Virus record (IMG/VR): IMGVR_UViG_3300046656_000299
Coordinates: 1 to 37,331 of that record
Origin: a virus
Reading direction: 5' to 3' (one strand)
DNA length: 37,331 nucleotides
This document shows, one piece after another, positions 15,668 to 24,384 of this stretch. The notes beneath the pieces were generated by a model, which worked only from the letters and a program-made list of their open reading frames with translations, was not told where the DNA came from and ran no database searches. How positions within the stretch are numbered: position 1 is the stretch's first letter; every line of letters starts with the position of its first letter. The translations under genes were made by a program, and so were the position numbers.

Positions 15668-17307
15668 TAATAACCTCTTAAAACATCAAACCTTGGGCCA
15701 GAAACATATTTTAATAATAAAGGCATGCTCCAATCTTCTGATTTAGCTCCTCTGAAAAGTCTAACCATGAGCGCTACTATATCATTGTCTCGCATACCCT
15801 TTTGTTTTAAATATTCATAAGCGTTGTAATTTTGTTCAGTTTGTGGATCTCTCAACATTCTATTTCGCAAACAGGCTAAAATTTCTTCTGGACTTGGATC
15901 TTCCTTGTCTTCTCGACATTGAGTTTTCTGATCATATTGCGTCTGAGTGTTTGGTTGCTTTTTACCCTGATTGTCTTGTTCTTGTGGTTTCATTTTATTT
16001 ACCACCGCTGAAAGAAGACCAGCCAATCCAGTAAGATATTCCTTATCTTGTTTCATAAGATTAGTATTTTTTACATCATCTTTGTTAATACCAATACTAC
16101 GCGTCATATAATTTTCTATTGCAGGATATTTTTCCAATAAAGAATGAAGTGCTACGGAAGTATTTGTTCCATAATCTCCATCTTCCGCAATACGAGAAAT
16201 TCCAGTTTTTAAATTAATATTTAAATAGTTTAACGCCTTTTGTAATGCTACAACTACCGGATCTTTTATTGATTGAGATTTTTGTGCCTCTGGGCTAACT
16301 ACAGATTTTTGTTTTTCGCCGCCACCAGCAGGAGTAGCGCCCGGCATATGAACCGCTCGTTTTGAAATATTTAATTTTTGGAAGCTTTTCTTTTTATTAC
16401 CACCTTGCTTTCTTTGTTCTTGTTTTAATAATGCTTGAAGGCCAGAAATTAGCCTCATCATCATTGAGCCATACTGATTAATATCTTGTATTTCTGCCTT
16501 ACCCGCCAATATGTTTTGTGCCAAGTTAAAAGCTGGCACTTCGTATTTTTCATATTCAGGTGCAACTCCAGATATTTGAACAATCTGGTTGTGAAGATCT
16601 ATTACCTGTTTTGCTCCAGCCTGATAATCCTGACCCGTTTGTTTGCCCATTTCTTTTATTAATTTAGAGCCTTCTTGTTGGGCGGATTGTTTAATTTGTG
16701 CTAATCCAGTTTCAGTTGCTTGGATAGTTTTAGTAAGAGCGGTTTCTGCTTGTTTGGCGTCAAAACCCCAATCAGTTAAATTTGGTTTAATTTCCGATCC
16801 CCACTGTTCCCACATTCCTTTTAAATAAGCTAAAAGAGAACTAATATTTTGTATTTGTTCTTTGATTTGACTTGCTCTTTGTGTTGGATCTTGTGATTTA
16901 ACTTGAATTTGAAATACATTTTTAAATTGTTCCAATTCTTTAATCCAGGTATCAACTACATTTTTTGCTTTATCGTTTGGATCTAAAGCATCAAGTCTTG
17001 AGATAAGATCTTCTACATTGTCGTCTGCATGTTGCATTACGCTATAAACAGTATAAGCAACTCCGGCAGCCGCTAATACAGCTGGAACAATACCAGTTCC
17101 TATTCCCAACCCACCTAAAATGCCAGCGCCTATTCCAGTGCCAGCAGCGGCGGCACTTCCCGCTCCAATGCCAGCGCCAAGTAAAGCATCCAATCCTAAA
17201 GCATTACCTATGTCTGCCCAGTCCCAAGCAACCTTTTGTAGTTCAGATTGTTTCAGGTTATTGGCAAATTTAACTAATATTTCATCTTTTTCAGAAATAA
17301 TATTCAT
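15667..17307 (-). CDS. large internal/ejection-type virion protein with PG-binding-like domain
   Basis: 546 aa, ATG with AGGGG. Order: LVKFA at 11-15; a long Gly/Ala hydrophobic stretch at 38-92 (GAGIGAGSAAAAGTGIGAGI) that could span a membrane; a helical central region rich in Gln (residues 95-300); ISKRA at 314-318; a PG_binding_1-like repeat at ~350-392 (LQKALNYL ... EDGDYGTNTSVALHSL); a Gln-rich linker; and a separate C-terminal domain (~465-546) beginning CREDKEDPSPEEILACLRNR. The mix of amphipathic segment and wall-binding repeat is known from ejected phage proteins. The [LI]-x-K-x-A sites fall at a domain edge and near the N-terminus, consistent with maturation cleavage. No tape-measure-like length. 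Confidence 0.6.
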   Translation of the reverse strand: MNIISEKDEILVKFANNLKQSELQKVAWDWADIGNALGLDALLGAGIGAGSAAAAGTGIGAGILGGLGIGTGIVPAVLAAAGVAYTVYSVMQHADDNVEDLISRLDALDPNDKAKNVVDTWIKELEQFKNVFQIQVKSQDPTQRASQIKEQIQNISSLLAYLKGMWEQWGSEIKPNLTDWGFDAKQAETALTKTIQATETGLAQIKQSAQQEGSKLIKEMGKQTGQDYQAGAKQVIDLHNQIVQISGVAPEYEKYEVPAFNLAQNILAGKAEIQDINQYGSMMMRLISGLQALLKQEQRKQGGNKKKSFQKLNISKRAVHMPGATPAGGGEKQKSVVSPEAQKSQSIKDPVVVALQKALNYLNINLKTGISRIAEDGDYGTNTSVALHSLLEKYPAIENYMTRSIGINKDDVKNTNLMKQDKEYLTGLAGLLSAVVNKMKPQEQDNQGKKQPNTQTQYDQKTQCREDKEDPSPEEILACLRNRMLRDPQTEQNYNAYEYLKQKGMRDNDIVALMVRLFRGAKSEDWSMPLLLKYVSGPRFDVLRGY

Positions 17308-17315
17308 TTTAGCCC

Positions 17316-18929
17316 CTATATCGCTTTTTCTACATCTTCTTTTGTAAGCCCCGATATAACCTGATTAACCCACATACCAAGTATTCCAGCATGAGCGTTT
17401 GGAGTTTTGTTGTATTGACTAACAAGTTTATCCGCTTCTTGGCTCAAGTAATCACTTATAGATGGTGAATTTAAATAATTAGCATTTCTAAACTTCCTGT
17501 CAAAAGCACTACGAAGTTCTTGAAGCACTATATTTTTATCAATGCCCTTTTGTTTTTCGCCCCGTTCTTGTGGTTGTTGCGCCTTTCCTTCTTTTTCCTC
17601 GCGCATAATTCTTATAGCATTTTTGGTTTCTGGCCCAACAATTCCATCTTCTTTGATCTTTTTGTATTTTCCAGCAAACATTTTATTAAATCTTTGTTGA
17701 AAAGCCATTACCATTGGATTTTGTGGTTTTATCGTTATAGAGTTTTTTTCCTCAACTTGTTTTTTATATTCAGGATACATCTTTTGTATCTTGGCAATTT
17801 GATCGCCTATAATATTCCCTATATCAGAATTGCTTCCAGCAACATATTGTCCAATTGAAAGAAGACTTTGCATAAATCTGTCCAAGTCATCGGTTGGAAG
17901 TCTTGAAATCATTTGCGTTGCCTTTGTTCTTACATTTGCCTCTTCTGGGCGCGGGTTCAAAGTATTTATCCAAGAAATAAGTTGATTTTTTGCCTGTGCC
18001 ACATTAAAATCTTCAGCTCTTTTGCTTATTTGCTGCTTAACACTTTTCACATCCACAACTGCAGCCGTTGGTGATGCTACTGATTTTTTTAATATACCAT
18101 CCACTGCGTTTGCTTGTTTGGCATAACCTAAAGTATCTAATTCATCAGCTAAAGTAATTAAAGTATGCTCAACCACATCTTCTTCTGTGGCAATTAATTG
18201 AATGGCGTTTTTAAGCCCCTCTAATTTATCGGCATGACCTAATTTTGAAAGTTTATTATAAAGATTTACAAGAGTAGCGTAAGTTCCCTTTGGTGCTTTT
18301 TTAGCAACTTCAACATCTCGTTCTTGTTGTTCTACTATGGTCTCAACAAGATTTTCTTTAGTTTTGCTATGGGTTAATTCGGTTGCAGTTCCGCCGCCTT
18401 TATGTGCCTGATCTACCAAATCTTCTCCAGTTTCGCCAGATACATCATAAAGTTTATCAGCACCTTGTTTGTTTATCTCACTTTCAGCAGAAGCTTTTGA
18501 TACTAAAGCAAGTGCATTTGCTATGGATTGGCTATAAGCTTCTTGATAATTAGCTGGCATTTTTTTCAATTGTGCTTGTAATTTTAAAACAAAAGGTTTA
18601 ACTTTAGATTTAAGAACCATTGCTTTATTTTTACCATCAACATCTGGACTGGCTGACCAACCATCAACGAATTTTTTGAATTCTGGGGAGCCTAATTCCT
18701 TTAATAATGCCGAGCCATCAGTAATTCTTTGGCCATTATTAAGCATATTTATCATTGGAAATGCCAAAATCTGTTCATCAAAAGCACTAACTTTTGTAGA
18801 TGGCATTGGATTTTGAGTTGGCCCTGGTAAAGTTTCGGGGCCAGCAGCGGTTTTAACTATTTCATTTTCTCCCAAGATACGAGACAATTCGCGCAAAACC
18901 GAGCTTTCGTCGAATGATATATTTCTCAT
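17316..18929 (-). CDS. large internal virion protein with hairpin modules and PG-binding-like domain
   Basis: 537 aa, ATG with GGGAG. Order: IVKTA at 24-28 before a Pro-rich linker; a helical domain to ~155; a TELTHSKT motif (183-190) shared with the protease-scaffold; two tandem copies of the helical-hairpin module (217-247 and 256-285, the second LADELDTLGYAKQANAVD); ISKRA at 301-305; another helical domain; and a PG_binding_1-like repeat at ~405-442 with the signature DGIVGPETKNAI. It thus joins features of the cargo proteins with those of the three wall-binding proteins. Probably inside the head or in the ejection machinery; enzymatic function is not visible. Confidence 0.65.
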   Translation of the reverse strand: MRNISFDESSVLRELSRILGENEIVKTAAGPETLPGPTQNPMPSTKVSAFDEQILAFPMINMLNNGQRITDGSALLKELGSPEFKKFVDGWSASPDVDGKNKAMVLKSKVKPFVLKLQAQLKKMPANYQEAYSQSIANALALVSKASAESEINKQGADKLYDVSGETGEDLVDQAHKGGGTATELTHSKTKENLVETIVEQQERDVEVAKKAPKGTYATLVNLYNKLSKLGHADKLEGLKNAIQLIATEEDVVEHTLITLADELDTLGYAKQANAVDGILKKSVASPTAAVVDVKSVKQQISKRAEDFNVAQAKNQLISWINTLNPRPEEANVRTKATQMISRLPTDDLDRFMQSLLSIGQYVAGSNSDIGNIIGDQIAKIQKMYPEYKKQVEEKNSITIKPQNPMVMAFQQRFNKMFAGKYKKIKEDGIVGPETKNAIRIMREEKEGKAQQPQERGEKQKGIDKNIVLQELRSAFDRKFRNANYLNSPSISDYLSQEADKLVSQYNKTPNAHAGILGMWVNQVISGLTKEDVEKAI

Positions 18930-18943
18930 AATTTTCTCCCTTG

Positions 18944-19333
18944 TTATTTCAATTTTTCAATTTCTTTTATAGTTTTTTCTATGATATAAGCAGTTTCATG
19001 ATCTCCATTTTTGCCCACATCATAAGCGATTTTTTCTAATTCGTTAATTATTTGTTCTTCCACTTTAACAATTACTACTGGTTCTATATCTTCACTCACT
19101 ATTTCTTTTTGTTCTATTTTCTCGACAACACAATCTAACTTATCACCAGCAATTTTTAATTTTGATAAAGATGATAAAATTAATACAAGATCTTTAGTAT
19201 CTATTAAATTAACAATCTCTTGTTTGGTAATTAATCCACTATCAATTACTCTTTTAGCTTCTTGAATTATCATATCTTTCAAAAAACTTTTTACAATTTT
19301 ATCATCATTTAATAAATCTTGTGCTATGCTCAT
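18944..19333 (-). CDS. small helical virion-associated protein
   Basis: 129 aa, ATG with TGGAGA. All-helical and acidic. The C-terminal 35 residues (ELEKIAYDVGKNGDHETAYI ...) match the helical-hairpin module, including LEKIA and the Gly turn. It sits between a beta-rich structural protein and the large internal proteins. No known family. Confidence 0.55.
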   Translation of the reverse strand: MSIAQDLLNDDKIVKSFLKDMIIQEAKRVIDSGLITKQEIVNLIDTKDLVLILSSLSKLKIAGDKLDCVVEKIEQKEIVSEDIEPVVIVKVEEQIINELEKIAYDVGKNGDHETAYIIEKTIKEIEKLK

Positions 19334-19348
19334 TGTGTCTCCATTTTA

Positions 19349-20041
19349 TTATAACCACATAAATTCAATGGTGTTATTAATTGCAGTTGGTGGCCCCGTG
19401 CAAAGAGCTACACCAGGATGTTGAGGGGTTTCTTGTCTGGTGGTTAATTTGCCCTCTGAATTAACAAACAGGGTTGCATTAACCACATATCTTTGTTTTG
19501 TATCATACATATCTGTTTCAAAAATACCTCTTTGAAACCAAATGGTAATTCTTCCATTTCCAACCGTTGTATTATCACCTGGAATATTTGGGATGCGATA
19601 TATATAATTAACTATAACTCTAACCGTATCTGGTATTCCGTCGCCATCTAAATCTTTATTTATTGCCGTTCCCTCTGATACTGTAATAACTCCATTTATT
19701 TCATTCAAAGTAATTCCTTCTATATCGGCAATAAAACTACTTCTCACTATGTTTGCAAACCTCAGCTCTTGTTTTGCTGCCATTGCCACCACATAGTTTC
19801 CGTATCCATCACTTACGCCAACTACTGGAACATCCACCACTTCATCCACAACTGGTGCAGTAAAAGCAGCGGTATTTATTTCATCAATTATACCAATTGG
19901 TGCGGAGCCATCAGAAACACCACAAACAATTTCATTACCAATTACTTTAAGCTGACCTATCATTCCAGGTTCAAAAGTAGAAGTCGGATCTACGGGATAT
20001 GAAAATGGAAGTCCAGAGCCAATTTGCACTAAGCGCAACAT
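19349..20041 (-). CDS. beta-rich structural protein, decoration-like
   Basis: 230 aa, ATG with AGAGG. N-terminal PTSTFEPGMIGQLKVIGNEI and GVSDGSAPIGIIDEI look like the start of phage head-decoration or structural beta domains that display Gly turns. A DLDGDGIPDTV calcium-loop-like motif (D-x-D-G-D-G) follows near residue 130. The C-terminal part (RYVVNATLFVNSEGKLTTRQ) resembles the end of outer-shell proteins. No [LIV]-x-K-x-A site. Most likely a head or vertex surface protein; the name is uncertain. Confidence 0.6.
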   Translation of the reverse strand: MLRLVQIGSGLPFSYPVDPTSTFEPGMIGQLKVIGNEIVCGVSDGSAPIGIIDEINTAAFTAPVVDEVVDVPVVGVSDGYGNYVVAMAAKQELRFANIVRSSFIADIEGITLNEINGVITVSEGTAINKDLDGDGIPDTVRVIVNYIYRIPNIPGDNTTVGNGRITIWFQRGIFETDMYDTKQRYVVNATLFVNSEGKLTTRQETPQHPGVALCTGPPTAINNTIEFMWL

Positions 20042-20096
20042 GATGAAGCCTCTTGCTCTCTAAATAATTTATTCATTTTTCTTCCTTAAAAAATAA

Positions 20097-20414
20097 TTAA
20101 GCTTCGTCTTTGATATTTTTAACAATAACTTTTAAAGCATCATCAACTAAACTTGCTGCATCTTCGGCACCAGAAGCATCCAACTCTTCAGCCAATTTTA
20201 CTAAGTTGTTTAATAGGCTCTGCAAGTCTGCTTTCTTTTTCTTCTTGCCTTTTGCTTTTGGCTTTTCTTTCTTCTCTTCCTTATCTTTTTTATCAGCATC
20301 TTCTTCTTTATCTTCTTTTGGTTCTTTTTTTGCCGCAGTTTTATCTAAGCCAACATCACGCTTATTTAAAAGATTGACGAGCTCAGATATCATTTCATTA
20401 CCATATTTTGACAT
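20097..20414 (-). CDS. small protein: charged linker plus hairpin module
   Basis: 105 aa, ATG with AAGGGG. A short N-terminal helix is followed by LDKTA (23-27), a highly charged Lys/Glu/Asp stretch (30-65) and a C-terminal helical-hairpin module (LLNNLVKLAEELDASGAEDA). The same lysine/glutamate style appears in the scaffold protein next door, so it may be an auxiliary scaffold or internal protein. Unknown family. Confidence 0.6.
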   Translation of the reverse strand: MSKYGNEMISELVNLLNKRDVGLDKTAAKKEPKEDKEEDADKKDKEEKKEKPKAKGKKKKKADLQSLLNNLVKLAEELDASGAEDAASLVDDALKVIVKNIKDEA

Positions 20415-20441
20415 ATTTAACCCCTTATTATATTACTAAGT

Positions 20442-20600
20442 TTAATTTTCATACTTATCGTCAGGTTTGTCTTTTGAAATCCAGTCATCGGCATAAAATT
20501 GAAAATATCCTTGAATTTCCTCTTCAGTTAAACCTATTTTCTTTAACTCTTCTATTTCTAAAACAATTTCCAAATCTAATAAAAATTTTTTTATTTGCAT
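20442..20600 (-). CDS. 52-aa protein of unknown function
   Basis: An ATG at 20600 opens a 52-codon frame (starts MQIKKFLLDLE, ends DDKYEN) that fills the gap between the scaffold gene and the next one and stops 28 bp before that gene's start. Codon use matches the neighbours and the product is a plausible acidic helical peptide (LTEEEIQGYFQFYADDW). There is no good ribosome site; a strong hairpin lies 20 bp upstream. Moderate support only. Confidence 0.5.
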   Translation of the reverse strand: MQIKKFLLDLEIVLEIEELKKIGLTEEEIQGYFQFYADDWISKDKPDDKYEN

Positions 20601-20619
20601 TTTTTTATATAAATGAGAG

Positions 20620-20643
20620 AGGGGGAGAGTTGCCTCTCCCCCT
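20620..20643 (-). terminator. GC-rich hairpin after the protease-scaffold gene
   Basis: Minus strand GGGGGAGAG-GCAA-CTCTCCCCC: a perfect 9-bp stem (10 with the flanking A-T) closed by a GNRA-type tetraloop, 30 bp after the scaffold stop. It lacks a U tract on the minus strand, so it may end transcripts weakly or protect the 3' end of the scaffold mRNA from exonucleases. Confidence 0.6.
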
Positions 20644-20671
20644 TAAAATATGAATTCTATTTGACTACAAA

Positions 20672-23600
20672 TTACTTCCAACCAAGATTATCTAATAAAT
20701 CTGTCAAATCTGGTTCTTGTTCTGACTTACCAGCGGTGACATTCATTGCTTGAGTTGCTGCGTCTAAACCAACTCTTGGCAACGATCCACTTTTCTTTGA
20801 AGATTTATAATTTGCTATAACTCGCTTATTTGATTCAAAAGCAGCATCATCAAAGTGCATGATTTCATCAACATAAGTGTCAAGTGCTTCGCGAGTTGTC
20901 GCGATCAAGCCTTTATCTTGTGCTTGAAGACCAACATCATAAGCTCTGCGTAGTTTCACTTTATAAGTATTATCTGATGCTTCTTTTTTCTTGGAAGTAA
21001 ATTCTTTGCTTAAGTCCGCACCAAAACTACCGGCGCCGGGAGCTTGAGCAAAATATTTTTTCCAATAAGCAGCTGCGGCAGAATCAACTTTGCCTTCGGC
21101 AACTAATTTCTCAACATCTGCGGCAGTAAAAGCACCTTTCACAATTTGCTCTTGAAGTGATGCGGCGGCTTCACGAACATTGCGTGGTTCGCTTTCAGCA
21201 ACATCTCTCATAATAGCATGAACTTCTGAAATGGTCTCTACTTTGGCTTCTGGAGTTTTAGTGTGAGTTAATTCAGTCACAGTTCCCTTGCCACCTGGAT
21301 GTGCTCTAAAATAAGTTGGCTCTGTTGCATTTTCTGCTTTACCAAGATCCAATTCATATTTACCTAACACATCGCTGGCTTCTGCAACTAATTTTTCTCT
21401 TGCTGCCTTACGGGATGCAGTTTTGCCAACTTCGGCATCCATTGCAGGCATACAATTTGCATCATGTTCATCTTCTGGGCCATGAGCGCACATTGTCTCT
21501 GCTTCGTCTGCCATCATTGGAAGAGCATCTGCAGCATCATCTTCTTTTACTTCCATTGCCTCATCTTCCGCAAGCTGTGGGTGCATTGGCTTACCAGTAG
21601 CATCCACTTCACTTTTTTCTTCTTTAAGAAGCTGTTTCATCTGACCTTCTTCTTGTGGAGTTAAAGCCATATCCTCATATTCCATTGCGGCTTTTAAAAG
21701 ATTGGCACGATTTTCAGCACGGACTTTTAAAGCACGATCTAAAAGTTCTTGAGCTTTTGCTTCTTTTTCGTCCTTTTTCTCCTCTTTATCTTCTTTATCG
21801 GCCTTTTCTTCTTTTTCCTCTTTCTTATCTTCTTTTTTCTTTTTGGTTTTCTTTACCTTTTTCTTAGCAGCTTCAATAACCAAACTGGCTTCAGAAACTA
21901 ATTTATCGCCATCTGAAAGTGCTTCACCAGCGGCTTTCACAAGTTTAGTTTGAACTGATGCTTCTAACTTATCTAACCCTTCAAGAGTTTCGCTGATAAG
22001 TGCTAATTCATCGGCGGCGTCATCCAATAAGGCTTCAACTTTTAACAAATCTTCGCCTGATGCTAAAACCTGATCCATTGGTGATTGCTCTGCTTTATTT
22101 GCGCTCATATCAACATCAACAAGTTCATTATCGCTGCCAGAAACCAAATCACGAATTTCTGATATTTTCTCTTCCATTGTGCTTAGTGCTGCATTTACTT
22201 TTTCCATCATACCACCATCTTTCTTTTCTTCGGCAGTTGGGGCAACTGGTGCCTGTTCTGCTGGTGCGGCAGCTTCTGGAACTGCTGGTGCTGGCATTGG
22301 AGCAACTTCTGGAGTTGGCTCTGCTGCACCCTTGAGTAAATATGCTGTTCGTTCAAAACCTTCCGAACGAATTGACTTCATAACTTCTTTGCCATAATCT
22401 TTTGAGCTGAAGAAGTCCCAATTGGCATCAACTTCATCTTCAAATGCTTCGGTGGCAGTAGCAGAAAGAATTAACTTATCATCTGCAAATATATCCCACT
22501 TTGATGCACCTTTGACCAAATTACCTTTTGCATCAGCAACTTTGGTAAGTTTAGCACGAAGTTTTGCTCTTAAAAGATGTTCTTTGACTTTAAGATCATC
22601 TCCCATAAGACCATCTTTGCCTGTCTCTAATGGTTCGCCTACCATTTGCTTATCTTGGGTGTTGCGAATTGTATCAGCATCTTCTTTTGGATATTTTGGC
22701 TTGCCTGGGGTTGGCTCATTTATTCCGCCACCACCTTGAAAATAAGCACGACGCTGAAGTCTTCGTGCCTCTAATTCAGCTTCAGTTAATTTACCTTCCG
22801 TGCTAACTTCTTGAACTAAAGCTTCTCTTTTTAACTTGCGATCTTGAAGTTCCTCGGCGCGAAGTAGTTTCTTTTTAACTTCTTCATCACCAGGGTGCAT
22901 TCCTTCGGATCCAGTTTCTAACGGTTCGCCTACCATTTGCTTATCTTCTTTATTGCGGATTGTGTCCGCATCCTCTTTTTCATATTTTGGCTTGCCCGGA
23001 GTTGGTTCATTAACGCCTCCGCCACCAAGCCAATAAGCGCGTCGAGCTTTTGCTCTTGCGCGTAGTCTCGCAGAATTCATATTTTTCTCCTCCTTAGAGA
23101 TTGATAATCTAAGATCATTTATATCTTTATTCATATTTTCCAACTTGGATCGAAGAAGACCTATTTCATTAACTAAAGCACCCTGATTTTGGTCTCCCTC
23201 TAAACTTGCTAATCTCTTGGACGGATCCAATGAGATATTAGTCGGCTCTGGTTCTGGTGCCTGCATGGCATAACCCTCTCCACCGCCAGTTGTTGCTCTT
23301 GTCGCTTCTGGGGAATGGTCTTCTGGCAAACCGTCTAACACCGCTCTTTTCTTTGCTTCAAGTTTTGCCTTTTCTTGTGGATCAGTTGCCTTTTCAATTT
23401 GTTCTTGTAAGGCTTGAATTAAACGGGCAGTATCACCTTTATCATCTTCTGATAATTTTTCTAGGCTAGCGACTTTCATTAACGAAGAAAGTTTTTGCTG
23501 AATGTCGCTAAAAGCATCTGCTAATGATTGTAGTTCTGTTGGATTTACGCAGCAGTCAGCTTTCATTTTTTCAATATTTGCTTGTTTTGTATTAACATAA

Positions 23601-24370
23601 TTATTCATGCTCGCTATAACATGTTTTATTTTTGCTAATGTATCTGCTGGGGTCACCACCAAACTTAATTCGATTGGATTTAGATCAAGATTAATTTCGC
23701 CATAATTAGCACGGGCACGAATACAATTACAATATTCTTTTTCAACCGTTGCTATGTTTTGGCATTCAGTGCAAACTGATCTACCTACCGCTGTGCCCAT
23801 AGAAACTGAATTGGCATAACCCGTTTCTACTTTACGAGCGAGATCAGCATAGTTTTTCTTGTCGAGTGCAAATAGAGCATGAACTCTTTTGAATTTTGGA
23901 TCATAATAAGTATCAACTATAATTCCCCTAACGCCCTCTACCGAATCTGATTTATGATCTTTGCATAATGGGCGACCTATCCACATTTTGTGTGCTTTTT
24001 TAAGTTCTGCTTCTGGAAAAATATCGCCGTTATGATTTTTATAAGGCTTTACCCCATCTGGTGAAATCCATTTAACCGATTCTTTTCCGTTTGATAATTT
24101 AACTGCTTCAAACCAACCCTTAACTGGCTCGCCCTTTGTATTTAACTTTGGATTTCCAGTTGCCTGATCAACCAGGGCGGCTTCGGAGGCATGCATCATT
24201 ATAGCGTGTCCATATAAAAAGTCTTCTGCCTTTGGTGCTATTTTCTTCAATTGCTTTGCCATCTTAACAAACCTTTCAGCAACATCTTCTTTTGCCAATG
24301 CTTGTTGTGGAGTAAGCAAATCCGTTTCTGGATTGAAGTTTAAATTTTCACCAATCTTTTTAAATGCCAT
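20672..24370 (-). CDS. prohead protease fused to a long scaffold
   Basis: 1232 aa, ATG with GGGAG. Residues ~50-250 follow the HK97-type prohead protease pattern: WIGRPLCKDHKSDSVEGVRG (H139), an inner strand VHALFAL, GYANSVSMGTAVG (S188/S190), and NPIELSLVVTPAD, the family's closing motif. A Cys cluster C200-x-x-C203 ... C214-x-C216 after the Ser motif may bind zinc. The remaining ~950 residues are acidic, helical and low in aromatics, as scaffolds are, with a Lys/Glu-rich block and an internal ~45-residue duplication. At least seven [LIVM]-x-K-x-A pentapeptides are scattered along it (FVKMA 34, LKKIA 41, LMKVA 297, then LTKVA, LVKGA, LLKGA, IVKGA), which would suit self-digestion of the core. 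A protease-scaffold fusion fits one-gene assembly and emptying of the prohead. Confidence 0.82.
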   Translation of the reverse strand: MAFKKIGENLNFNPETDLLTPQQALAKEDVAERFVKMAKQLKKIAPKAEDFLYGHAIMMHASEAALVDQATGNPKLNTKGEPVKGWFEAVKLSNGKESVKWISPDGVKPYKNHNGDIFPEAELKKAHKMWIGRPLCKDHKSDSVEGVRGIIVDTYYDPKFKRVHALFALDKKNYADLARKVETGYANSVSMGTAVGRSVCTECQNIATVEKEYCNCIRARANYGEINLDLNPIELSLVVTPADTLAKIKHVIASMNNYVNTKQANIEKMKADCCVNPTELQSLADAFSDIQQKLSSLMKVASLEKLSEDDKGDTARLIQALQEQIEKATDPQEKAKLEAKKRAVLDGLPEDHSPEATRATTGGGEGYAMQAPEPEPTNISLDPSKRLASLEGDQNQGALVNEIGLLRSKLENMNKDINDLRLSISKEEKNMNSARLRARAKARRAYWLGGGGVNEPTPGKPKYEKEDADTIRNKEDKQMVGEPLETGSEGMHPGDEEVKKKLLRAEELQDRKLKREALVQEVSTEGKLTEAELEARRLQRRAYFQGGGGINEPTPGKPKYPKEDADTIRNTQDKQMVGEPLETGKDGLMGDDLKVKEHLLRAKLRAKLTKVADAKGNLVKGASKWDIFADDKLILSATATEAFEDEVDANWDFFSSKDYGKEVMKSIRSEGFERTAYLLKGAAEPTPEVAPMPAPAVPEAAAPAEQAPVAPTAEEKKDGGMMEKVNAALSTMEEKISEIRDLVSGSDNELVDVDMSANKAEQSPMDQVLASGEDLLKVEALLDDAADELALISETLEGLDKLEASVQTKLVKAAGEALSDGDKLVSEASLVIEAAKKKVKKTKKKKEDKKEEKEEKADKEDKEEKKDEKEAKAQELLDRALKVRAENRANLLKAAMEYEDMALTPQEEGQMKQLLKEEKSEVDATGKPMHPQLAEDEAMEVKEDDAADALPMMADEAETMCAHGPEDEHDANCMPAMDAEVGKTASRKAAREKLVAEASDVLGKYELDLGKAENATEPTYFRAHPGGKGTVTELTHTKTPEAKVETISEVHAIMRDVAESEPRNVREAAASLQEQIVKGAFTAADVEKLVAEGKVDSAAAAYWKKYFAQAPGAGSFGADLSKEFTSKKKEASDNTYKVKLRRAYDVGLQAQDKGLIATTREALDTYVDEIMHFDDAAFESNKRVIANYKSSKKSGSLPRVGLDAATQAMNVTAGKSEQEPDLTDLLDNLGWK
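22615..23055 (-). repeat. internal duplication in the scaffold
   Basis: Two copies, about 290 bp apart, encode RRAY(W/F)xGGGG(V/I)NEP, then TPGKPKYxKEDADTIRN and DKQMVGEPLETG. One spans about 22910-23050, the other about 22620-22755. The DNA copies still match over most of their length, so the duplication is recent or under selection. Function unknown. Confidence 0.8.
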
Positions 24371-24384
24371 TTTTAACTCCCTTA

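Noticed and set aside
20110-20439. Plus-strand frames opposite the scaffold and its neighbour
   Set aside because: Leu/Ser/Phe-rich mirror translations of Lys/Glu-rich minus-strand genes.
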